Shown: positions 13,257 through 24,037 of the stretch, in pieces
How the letters are laid out: each line of letters opens with the position of its first letter
How positions within the stretch are numbered: position 1 is the stretch's first letter
Assembly: GCA_029783825.1 (NCBI GenBank)
Contig: JAREIK010008079.1
Location: 1-64,000, forward strand
Direction of reading: 5' to 3'
Origin: Sapria himalayana
Taxonomy: Eukaryota; Streptophyta; Magnoliopsida; Malpighiales; Rafflesiaceae
Length of the DNA stretch: 64,000 bases
Program-made: the position numbers and the translations under genes
The notes under the pieces: model-generated
Database searches by the model: none
What the model was told of the DNA's origin: nothing
What the model saw: only the letters and a program-made list of their open reading frames with translations

Positions 13257-13335
13257 CCATAAATCCTAAACTTTAAATCCTAAACCTTAAACCATAAACT
13301 ATAACCCTAATCCATAAACCCTAAATCCTAAATCT
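13257..13335 (+). repeat. Degenerate telomere-like tract
   Basis: Irregular 7-8 bp words such as TCCTAAA, CCTTAAA, ACCCTAA and ACCCTAAA, ending in AAATCTCATG. The ending resembles the satellite word AAATCTCATTT, so the tract may be an old diverged satellite tract. It resembles degraded Arabidopsis-type telomere repeat but has no perfect run. Confidence 0.65.
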
Positions 13336-14442
13336 CATGTTTTGCACTTTTATTATCAAATGACTAAATGTAAAATTTAAATTGAAATTCACAACTTTTA
13401 GGAATGTCACAGATTTATCTTTTTGTATATGTAACACAAAGTCATGACTCAAGGGGTGAGTTATGAATTCTGTCTCTTTCTTGCTTTAGATTATTGTAGC
13501 ATTAGCAATCATCATGATTGTATAATTTGTCTCTAGAACACAAAATCATATCGATGAAAATATGCCATAACTTGTGTCTCTTTGTTGAACATATTGTTAT
13601 GGCACTAAGAATGATCATGAATACATATTTAATCACTATAATACTAGGTCACTGTATTGGATATGACCATAGCTTGTGCATTTTATCTTTATATTTTCAA
13701 ACTCATTGCACTAGGAATGATCGTAACTTTGGACATTCCTCAAGAGTAAAAGTCATGACCCAAGAAATAGTTAAAGCTCGAGTACTACTCTTTATAACTT
13801 TCTATAGCTAAAATTCTTGGGATTGGAATATCAATATGGATTTTTCCTTTGATTTGTGACCTCAAGTGTCAATATGCAAGACTAATATTTTGAGGAATGA
13901 TTAAAACCTTTTATACATTTGAATATGATTCATTTACACCTTTTTAGGTATTGTGAGCTTGCATACATAACTCATTTAATATAAAAAAAAGAAATGATAC
14001 TTTTCATATCCATGAGGATATAAAAAAATGGCTTAGACATGCCAATAAAATAAATTATTTGATTCTTGATTGAAAGAGAGCCCATACTTCTTGCCCTGCT
14101 CAAACCACCCTAGGGCTAGTTTGTTCTAAAAGGCCACAAGGTGGTTATATTTTTAGAGGTGAACTATGTTTTAAAAAATTGCTTTGAGTTTGTGCATGAG
14201 AGATATTTTAGAAGAATTTACAATAATCAATATAAATAGCATCCTCAACAACTAGCTATTTCAACAAATAGGTGTACAACTTTGGTTTAGTCTGTTAGCA
14301 TACATGAGTCAAATTACCTTTGATAGCTCAGTGATTCAACATCAAATATGATGAGCCATAATGGAGATAACATAAAAGCACCTATTAATTTGGTTAGATC
14401 TTTAGTAATCATTCTAGAGTTGAGAGAGGAACAAAATAAATT
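13336..14442 (+). other. Right arm of insert E, unidentified
   Basis: AT-rich but not satellite. No coding capacity is recognised. The last 350 bp (from CTGCTCAAACCACCC at about 14096) are the part also kept in E3. The 97-codon open frame at 13518-13811 spans a degenerate tandem repeat and is best read as chance. Confidence 0.6.
13440..13790 (+). repeat. Degenerate tandem repeat of about 100 bp, three units
   Basis: Corresponding words recur at about 100-110 bp spacing: TGTCTCTTTCTTGC at about 13470, TGTCTCTTTGTTGAAC at about 13574, TGCATTTTATCTTT at about 13677; and GCATTAGCAATCATCATGAT, GCACTAAGAATGATCATGAA, GCACTAGGAATGATCGTAAC. AGTCATGAC at the two ends (about 13440 and 13752) suggests the array limits. 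Confidence 0.55.
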
Positions 14443-14997
14443 ATTTTAATTATTCAGTATAATTTTAATTTTTATTTTAATTATTTATGAGTTTATTTTT
14501 ATAGAAATATTAATTACAAAATAAATTATTAGTGAGACAGATCTAATTTAAATTAAACCGGTATATCCTAAATAATAAAGAATAAATCTCATTTTTTTTT
14601 CATTTTAATTTTAAATATTCAAATTTAATTATTTATTTGTTTATTTTTATATAAATATTAATTACAAAATACATTATGAATTAAACAAATATAATTTATA
14701 TAAATTATTTTTTATCAAAATGATATAGATAAAATTTTTAAAAGAAAAAAAAATTTCAAGACAAAAAATTATTATATAGTAAGAATTCTTGCTTTGATTC
14801 TGAATCATTTTGGGTTTTGTAAATATATTTTAATTGATATCTATCTTATTAATAATAGATTATTAAGTTATTTTTTCATCATTATTAGAATATTTATCAA
14901 TAAAAATGTTTATATTGAATTTATATGATATATAAATATAATGATTATTATAACTAAATATTGTATTCACTTTTGAAAAATTTTTTAAAATTATTAT

Positions 14998-15025
14998 ATT
15001 TTCAAAGGTTATAACCTTTGAAAAT
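14998..15025. repeat. Monomer palindrome, 28 bp perfect
   Basis: Standard arms; first palindrome to the right of insert E1. Confidence 0.9.
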
Positions 15026-15594
15026 GTGAATAAATAAAAAAAATAATTTTTTTGTTATTTCATTTTTTAAATAAAACCTATAGATCATTAAAAGCTTACA
15101 TACTTAAATCAGTAAGCTCATAACTCACGAAACCCCTAAATACATAAACCTTTTAACAGCTATATACTACTTAATAAATAATAAATCTCATTTTTATTTC
15201 TATTTATTATAATTTTAAATATTCATCTTAATTATTTATAGTTTAATTTTTTATAAAAATTAATTACAACATAAATTTTGAGTGAGACAAATATTATTTA
15301 AATAATTTAATTTAATAAAAAATATATAAGCTTATAAAAAGAAGGAAAATTATAAAAATCAAATATAATTATTTAGTAATATATTTTGATTTGATTTTGA
15401 ATCATTTTGTGTTATGTAATTATATTTTAATTAATATTAATATTATTAATAATAGTTTATTAATTTAATTTTTGATCATTATTATTATATCTATCATTAA
15501 AATTATTTATATTGAATTTATATGATAATTAATTAGTAAGATTAATATAATTATACATGGTATTCACATTTCAAAAAATTTTAAAAATTATTTT

Positions 15595-15622
15595 ATTTTC
15601 AAAGGTTATAACCTTTGAAAAT
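15595..15622. repeat. Monomer palindrome, 28 bp perfect
   Basis: Standard arms, 597 bp after the previous copy. Confidence 0.9.
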
Positions 15623-17072
15623 CAGAAAAAATCAAAAATAGAATTTTAATTTTTTATAATATAAATAAAACCTATAAACCACTAAATAATCAAACCATTA
15701 AACCAGTATACCATATATAATAAATCATAAATCTCATTTTAATTAGTATTCATTATAATTTTAAATATTCATTTTAATTATTTATTAGTTTATTTTTTAT
15801 AGAAATATAAATCACAAAATAAATAATGAGTGAGACAAATATAATTTTAATAATTTATTTTTAATCAAAAAAAAAGCTTATATAAAGAAGTAAAAATTTA
15901 AAAACAAAAAATTATTATTTAGTAATATATTTTACATTGATTTTGAATCATTATATATAGGTTTTGCAATTATATTTTAATTGGGATCAATCTTATTAAT
16001 AATAGTTTATTAATTTATTATTTGATCATTTTTATAATATCGAACAATAAAATTACTTATATTTAATTAAAATGTCTTATAATTATTAAGGTATTATAAC
16101 TAAATATTATATTTACATTTGAAAAGAATTAAAAAATTATTATATTTTCAAAGGTTATAACTTTCAAAAATGATAAAAAAACACAAAAATAATTTTTTTA
16201 CTATTTTATTATTTAAATAAAACTTATAAACCACTAAATGACTAAACATTTAAATATCTAGACTCCTAATCCCCAAAACCCCCTAAATACTTAAACCATT
16301 AAACCTATATAACCTAATTAATAAATAATAAATCTCATTTTTATTAGTATTCATTATAATTTTAAATATTCATTTTAATTATTTTTTAGTTTATTTTTAT
16401 AGAAATATTAATTATAAAATACATAATGAGTGAGACAGATATAAATTAAATAAATTATTTTTTATGAAAAATATAATAAGCTTATAAAAATAAACAAAAT
16501 TTCAAAAATTTAAAATTTTATTTAGTAATATAATTTACTTTGATTTTGAATTATTTTGGGTTTTGCAAATATATTTTAATTAATATCTATCTTATTAATA
16601 AAAGTTTATTAATTTATTTTTTGATCATTATTATAATATATATTAATACATTTTTTATATTGAATCTGTAACAAATATAATTATTAATATTATTATAACT
16701 TAGTATTGTATTCATATTTTAGAACTATTAAAAAATTATTATATTTTTAAAGGTTATAACCTTTGAAAATCACGAAAATTCATAAAAATAAACTTTGTGT
16801 TATTTCATTGATTAAATAAAACCTATAAACACAAAATGTGTAAACATATAAATCAATAAACTTTTTAACCCCAAAACCACAAAAAAGATAAACAATTAAA
16901 TAATTATACCCTTAATAATAAATTATAAATCTCATTTTTATTAATATTCATTAAAATTTTAAATATACATTTTAATTATTTATTAGTTTATTTTTATAGA
17001 TATATAAATTAAAAAATAAATTATTAGTGAGACAAATATAATTTAAATAATTTATTTTTAAATGGATAGAAA

Positions 17073-17141
17073 AATTTAAATAATTTAAATAATTTAAATA
17101 ATTTAATAATTTAAATTATTTTTAAATAATTTAAATAATTC
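17073..17141 (+). repeat. AAATAATTT simple repeat expanded inside a monomer
   Basis: Nine-base words (TTTAAATAA type) run through this stretch and partly invert on themselves. The normal monomer word AATGGATA appears both before (17061) and after (17166) the tract, so the expansion came with a local duplication. The equivalent monomer at about 44640 lacks it. Confidence 0.8.
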
Positions 17142-19900
17142 ATCAAAAAATATATAGGGTTATAAATGGATAAAAAATTTAAAAATTTAAAATTAATATT
17201 TAGTAAAATATTTCACTTTGATTTTGAGTCATTTTAGGTTTTGCAAATATATTTTAAACAATATTTATTTTATTAATAATTGATTATTACTTTTTTATGA
17301 TCATTATTATAATAAATATCATAAAAATAGTTTATATTGAATTTATATTATATATAATTATTATGATTATTATAACTTCATATTGTATTCACTTTTAAAA
17401 AAAATTTAAATATTATTATATTTTCTAAGGTTATAACCTTTAAAAATGAGAAAAAATAACAAAAATAAATTTTTTGTTATTTTATTTTTTATATAAAACC
17501 TATAAATCACTAAATGACTAAATACTAAAATGACAAAACTCTTAAACCCCGAAGCCTATAAATAATTAATACATTAAATTAGCATTATCTAAATAATAAA
17601 TCATAAATCTCAGTTTTATTAGTATTCATTATAATTTTAAATATTCAATTTAATTATTTATTAGTTTATTTTTATAGAAATATTAATTACAAATTAAATT
17701 ATTTGTGTGACATATAATTTAAATAAGTTATTTTATCATCAAAAAAAATGCTTATAAAAAGAGGCACAATTTTAAAAATAAAAATTTATTATTTAATAAT
17801 ATATCTTATTTTGATTTTGAATCATTTTAGATTTTACAATTATATTTTAATTTATATCATTCTTATGAATATAAGTTTATTAATTTATTTATTGATCATT
17901 ATTATAATATCTTTCAATAAAATTATTTATATTGAGTTTACATTATATATAATTATTAAGATTATTATAACTAAATATTACATTCACATTAAAAAAATTA
18001 AAATTATTATATTTTCAAAGGTTACAACCATCAAAAATTAAAAAATAATACAAAATTAAATTTTTTGTTTTCTCATTCTTAAAATAAAAACTATAAATCA
18101 CTAAAGGTTAAAACAATTATATCACAAAAGGTCTAAACAATTAAATCACTAAACTGCTAAACCAAAAAACAGCTAAATACTAAAATCATTAAACCGGTAT
18201 ATCCTGAATAATAAATAATAAATCTCAATTTTATTTGTATTCATTATAATTTTAAATATTCATTTTAATTATTTATTAGTTTATTTTTATAGAATTATAA
18301 ATTAAAAATAAATTATGTGGAAGACAAATATAATTTAAATAATTTTCTTTTAAAAACAAAAAATATTAACTTATAAAAAGAAGCAAAACATTAAAACAAT
18401 TATTACTTAGTAATATATTTTACTTTGATTTGAATAAATTTAGTTTTTGCAAATACTTTTTAAATAATAACTATTTTATTAATAATAGTTTTGAAATTTA
18501 TTTTTTGATCATAATTATAATATCTAGAAATATAATTATTTATATTTTATTTAAATGAATTATAATTATGAAGATTATTATAAATAAATAGTATATTTAC
18601 ATATAAAAAAAATTTAAAAATTATTATATTTTAAAAGGATATAATCTTCAAAAATTAGAAAAAATAAAAAAAATAAATTTTTTGCTATATCATTGTTTAA
18701 ATAAAACTTATAAACCACTAATTGCCTAACACTTAAACATCTAAACTCCTAAACTCAAAAGACCCTAAATACATAAACCTTTAAACTCGTAAACCTTAAA
18801 TATCATTTAATTAATTTATTAAAATATTAATTACAAAATAAATTATGTGTGATACAAATATAATTTAAATAATTCATTTTTTATCAAAAAAATATATAAG
18901 ATTATAAAAAGAAGCAAAAACTAATAAACAAAAATTTTTATTTAGTAATAAAATTTACTTGGATTTTGAATAATATTAGGTTTTGCAATTATATTTTAAT
19001 TTATATCCATCATAATAATAATAACATATTAATTTATTTTTTGATAATTGATATAATATCGATCAATAAAATTGTTTATTTTTAGTTTATATTATATATA
19101 ATTATAATGATTATTATTACTAAATATTGTATTCTTATTTTTAGAAAATTTAAAAATTATTATATTGTCAAATGTTATAAACTTTGAAAATGTGAAAAAA
19201 TATCAAAAATAATTTTTTTATTATTTCATTGTTTAAACAAAACCAATAAACAACTAAATGCCTAAAAACAAAAATTGCTAAAAACCTAAACGACAAAACC
19301 TCGAAATACTTAAAATATTAAATTGGTATACATTAATAATAATTCATAAATCTCATTTTAATATTTATTCAATATAATTTTATATTTTTATTTTAATTAT
19401 TTATCAGTTTATTTTTATTGAAATATTAATTAAAATATAAATTATTAGTGAGACAGATATAATTTAAATTAAACTGGTATATCCTAAAAAATAAAAATAA
19501 ATCTCTTTTTTTAATGATAATTTTAAATATTCATTTTAATTATTTATTAGTTTATTTTTATATAAATATTAATTAAAAAATAAATTATGAGTTAATCAAA
19601 TATAATTTATATAAATTATTTTTTATCAAAAAAATATAGATAAACTTATTAAAAAAAATTTTAAAAACAAAAATATATTATATAGTAATATAATTTGCTC
19701 TGCTTCTGAATCATTATAGGTTTTGTAATTATATTTTAATTGATATCTATCTTATTAATAATAGATTATTAATTTATTTTTTGATCATTAGTGGAATATT
19801 TATCAAAAATTTTGTTTATATTGAATTTAGATGATATATAAATATATTGATTATTATAACTAAATATTGAATTTACATTTGAAAAAAATTTAAAAATTAT

Positions 19901-19934
19901 TATATTTCCAAAGGTAATAACCTTTGGAAATATA
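19901..19934. repeat. Monomer palindrome, CCAAAGG variant, 34 bp with central mismatch
   Basis: Arms TATATTTCCAAAGG and CCTTTGGAAATATA pair perfectly. Only the centre (GGTAATAACC) departs from dyad symmetry. The C in the left arm and the G in the right arm are a matched substitution relative to the usual TTTTC/GAAAA. Confidence 0.85.
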
Positions 19935-21242
19935 AAAAAATAATAAAAAAAAATTTTGTTATTTTAATTTTTAAATAAAGCCTATAAACCACTAAATGCA
20001 TACACAGTTAAATCAGTAAACTTTTAAAGCCCGTAATGCCTAAATACACAAACCATTAACTAGCTATATACTACTTAAAAATTAAGAAATCTAATTTTTA
20101 TTTAAATTTATTATAATTTTAAATTTTAATTTTAATTATTTATTAGTTTATTTTAATATAAATTTTTATTACAAAATAAATTATGAGTGCGACAAATATA
20201 ATTTAAATAATTTATTTTTTATAAAAAAAATATTAACGCTTATAAAAGAAGTAAAAATTTAAAAATTAAAAATTATTATCCAATAATATTTTTTAGTTTA
20301 ATTTATAATCAATTTCGGTTTTGTAAATATTTTTTAAATAATATCTATCTTATTATTAATCGTTTATTAATTTAATTTTTGATTATTATTATAATATCTA
20401 TCAATAAAATTGTTTATGTTGAATTTATATAATATATAATTATTAAAATTATTATAACTAAATATTCTATTCACATTTCAAAAAATTTTAAATATTATTA
20501 TATTTTCAAAGGTTATAAGCTATTAAAATGACAAAAAATTACAAATTTTTTTTGTTATTTTATTGTTTAAATAAAACCTATTAACCACTAAATGCCTAAA
20601 AACATGAATCGCTAAACACATATACGACAAAACCTTTAAATACTTAAACTATTAAATTGGTATACATTAATAATAAATCATAAATCTCATTTTAATTTTT
20701 ATTCAGTATAATTTTAAATTTTTATTTTTATTATTTATCAGTTAATTTTTATAGAAATATTAATTACAAAATAAATTATTAGTGAGACAGATATAATTTA
20801 AATTAAACAGGTATACCCTAAATAATAAACAATAAATCTCATTTTTTTTCATTATAATTTTAAATATTCATTTTAATTATTTATTTGTTTATTTTTATTT
20901 TAATATTAATTAAAAAATAAATTATGAGTTAGAAAAATATAATTTATGTAAATTATTTTTAATCAAAAAATATAGATAAACTTTTTAAAATAAAAAAAAA
21001 TTACAAAACATTAAATTATTATATAGTAATATATTTTGGTTTGCTTATGAATCATTTTATGTTTTGTAATTATATTTTAATTGAAATCTCTCTTATTAAT
21101 AATAGATTATTAATTTTATTTTTGATCATTATTTGAAGATTAATCACTATAATAGTTCAAATTGAATTTATATGATATATAAATATAATGATTATTATAA
21201 CTAAATATTGAATTTGCTTTTGAAAAAAATATAAAAATTATT

Positions 21243-21274
21243 ATATTTTCAAAGGTTATAACCTTTGAAAATAT
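21243..21274. repeat. Monomer palindrome, 32 bp perfect
   Basis: The standard core extended outward by two further matched pairs (AT on the left, AT on the right). Confidence 0.9.
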
Positions 21275-22361
21275 CAAAAAATAACAAAAATAAATTTTTA
21301 GTTATTTTATTTTTTTAATAAAACTTATAAACCACTAAATGCATACACAATTAAATCAGTATACTTTTAAACCCCGTAATACCTAAATACATAAACCATT
21401 AAACCACTATGTAATACATAATAACTAATATATCTAATTTTTATTTCTATTTATTATAATTTTAAATATTCATTTAATTATTTATTTGTTCATTTTTATA
21501 TAAATATTTATTACAGAATAAATTATGAGTAAGACAAATATAATTTAAATAATTTATTTTTAATCAAAGAATATATATACGCTTATAAAAGAAGTAAAAT
21601 TTAAAAATTAAAAATTATTATTCACTAATATATTTTACTTTAATTTTCTATTAATTTGGGTTTTGTAAATATTTTTTAATGAATATCTATCTTATTATTA
21701 TTAATTTATTAATTTAATTTCTGATCATTATTATAATAACTATCAATAAAATTGTTTATATTGAATTTATATGATGTATGATTATTAATAATATTATAAC
21801 TAAATATTATATTCACATTTCAGAAGATTTTAATTCTCAAAATCAATAAACTGGTATACATTAATAATAAATCATAAATCTCTTTTTAATTTTTATTCAG
21901 TATAATTTTAAATTTTTATTTTAATTATTTATCAGTTTATTTTTAAAGAAATATTAATTACAAAATAAATTATTAGTGAGACAGATATAATTTAAATAAT
22001 TTATATTTCATCAAAAATATATAAGCTTATAAATATAGGCACAATTTTAAAAACAAAAATTTATTATTTAGTAAAATATTTTATTTTGATTTTGTATCAT
22101 TTTAGATTTTGCATTTATATTTTAATTTATATCATTCTTATTAATACTAGTTTATTAATTTATTTATTGATCATTATTATAATATCTATTAATAAAATTA
22201 TTTATATTTAGTTTAGATTATATATAATTATTAAGATTATTATAACTAAATATTATATTCATATTTAAAAAACATTAAAAATTATTATATTTTCAAAGGT
22301 TATAACATTCAAAAATTTAAAAAAACAAAAAATTAAATTTTTTATTTTTTCATTCTTTAAA

Positions 22362-22460
22362 TAAAAACTATAAATCTCTAAAGGCATAAACACTTAAATC
22401 ACTAAACCCCAAAACACCTAAATACCTGAACCATTAAAACTGTATATCCTGAATATTAAA
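22362..22460 (+). repeat. 8-bp-period telomere-like tract (well-phased example)
   Basis: Successive eight-base words keep TAA-type triplets in one phase: AACTATAA, ATCTCTAA, AGGCATAA, ACACTTAA, ATCACTAA, ACCCCAAA, ACACCTAA, ATACCTGA, ACCATTAA, AACTGTAT. Every complete monomer carries an equivalent tract. The period is 8, not the 7 of typical plant telomere repeat, and no exact tandem run remains. Confidence 0.85.
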
Positions 22461-23405
22461 TAATAGATCTCACTTTTATTTGTATTCATTATAATTTTAA
22501 ATATTAATTTTAATTTTTTTTTAGTTTATTTTTATAGAATTATAAATTACAAAATATATTATGAGGAAGAAAAATATAATTTAAATAATATACTTTAAGA
22601 ACAAAAAATATAAACTTATAAAAAGAAGCAAAACATCAAAAAATTATTATTTAGTAATTTATTTTAATTTGATTTTGAATAAATTTAAGTTTTGCAAATA
22701 TATTTTAAATAATATCTATCTTATTTATAATAGTTTATTAATTTATTTTTTGATCATTAATATAATATCTATCAATATAATTTTTTATATTGAATTTATA
22801 TGATATATAATTATCAATATTATCAAAACTAAATTAAGTATTCCCATTTTAAAAAAATTTAAAATTTGTTATATTTTCAAAGGTTATAACCTTAAAAAAA
22901 TGAGAAAAAATAACAAAAAATAAATTTGTTGTTATATCATTGTTTAAATAAAACTCATAAACCTTTAAATACCTAAACACATAAATCTCTAAACTCCTAA
23001 ACCCCAAAGCCCCTAAATACTTAAACCTTTAAACTCGTAAACCTTAAATATAATTTAAATAATTTATTGAAATATTAATTACAAAATAAATTATGAGTGA
23101 TACAAATATAATTTAAATAAATTATTTATATCAAAAAAATATATAATCTTATAAAATGAGCCAAAAACTAAAATCCAAAAATTATTATTTAGTAATAAAT
23201 TTACTTATATTTTTAATTATTTTAGTTTTTGTAATTGAATTTTAATTTATATATATCATATTAATAGTAGCATATTAATTGATTTTTTGATATTTGATTT
23301 AATATCTATCAATAAAATTCTTTATATTTTGTTTAGATTATATATAATTTTAATGATTTTTATGACAAAATATTGTATTCCCATTTTTAAAAAATTTTAA
23401 AATTA

Positions 23406-23441
23406 TCACATTTTCAAAGGTTATAACCTTTGAAAATGTGA
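23406..23441. repeat. Longest monomer palindrome found, 36 bp perfect
   Basis: The left arm is TCACATTTTCAAAGGTTA and the right arm is its exact reverse complement, with no spacer. The outer pairs (TCAC/GTGA) go beyond the usual 28 bp. A related arm pair with a 1-bp central deletion lies at about 8298-8330. Confidence 0.92.
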
Positions 23442-24005
23442 GAAAATATCAAAAATAATTTTTTTGTTATTTCATTGTTTAAATAAATCCTATAAACCAC
23501 TAAATGCCTAAACAATTAAATCAATAACTCCAAAATCTATAAAACCCTAAAAAGATAATCCTTTTAAACTAGTATACCCTAAATATTAAATAATAAATAT
23601 CAATATTATTTCTTTCATTATAATTTAAAATATTCATTTTAATTATTTATTCGTTTATTTTTACATAAATATTAATTACAAAATAAATTTTGAGTAAGAC
23701 AAATGTAATTTATATAAAATATTTTTCATTGAAAAATATAGATAAAATTATAGAAAGAATATAAAATTTAAAAACTAAAATTTATTATAAAGTAATATAT
23801 TTTGCTCTCCTGAATCATTTTAGATTTTGTAATTATATTTTAATTGATATCTATCTTATTAATAATTGTTTATTAATTTATTTTTTGATCATTATTAGAA
23901 TATTTATTAATAAAATTGTTCATATTGAATTTATATGTTATATAAATATAATTATTATTATAACTAAATATTTAATTAACTTTTAAAAAAGATTTAATTA
24001 TTATT

Positions 24006-24037
24006 ATATTTCCAAAGGTTATAACCTTTGGAAATAT
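24006..24037. repeat. Monomer palindrome, CCAAAGG variant, 32 bp perfect
   Basis: Arms ATATTTCCAAAGGTTA and exact complement. Same paired C/G substitution as at 19901-19934, but here with an intact centre. Confidence 0.9.

Larger units (their letters stand above)
11976..14442 (+). other. Insert E, copy 1 (complete, non-satellite)
   Basis: The base composition changes abruptly from satellite to mixed sequence at TGATACTGCTGCACC and back to satellite after GAGTTGAGAGAGGAA. The same two boundaries are seen in inverted copy E2. The right one is shared by E3 and the left one by E4. Order of parts: a retroposon-like segment with an A-rich tail, a telomere-like tract, and an AT-rich arm with a degenerate repeat of about 100 bp. 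No coding region is recognisable. The 70-codon open frame on the minus strand near the left end has a diverged counterpart in E2, with no visible bias toward silent change, so I do not call it a gene. No clear terminal inverted repeat or target duplication bounds the whole insert. Confidence 0.85.

Noticed and set aside
13257..13335. True telomere or chromosome end
   Set aside because: The repeat words are irregular, only about 80 bp long and embedded between unrelated sequences on both sides.
13518..13811. 97-codon open frame in insert E1 as a possible small gene
   Set aside because: It spans a degenerate 100-bp tandem repeat and the inverted copy E2 has only a shorter, disrupted frame (35740-35943).
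11976..14442. Insert E as a Helitron or TIR transposon
   Set aside because: No 5' TC and 3' CTRR with hairpin, no terminal inverted repeat, and no target duplication at the two boundaries.
17748..18041. 97-codon open frame rich in Ile, Leu, Tyr, with similar frames at 44740, 45329, 51388 and 56480
   Set aside because: All are the same AT-rich part of the satellite monomer read in one frame; composition follows base content, there is no start context, and most monomers carry stops.
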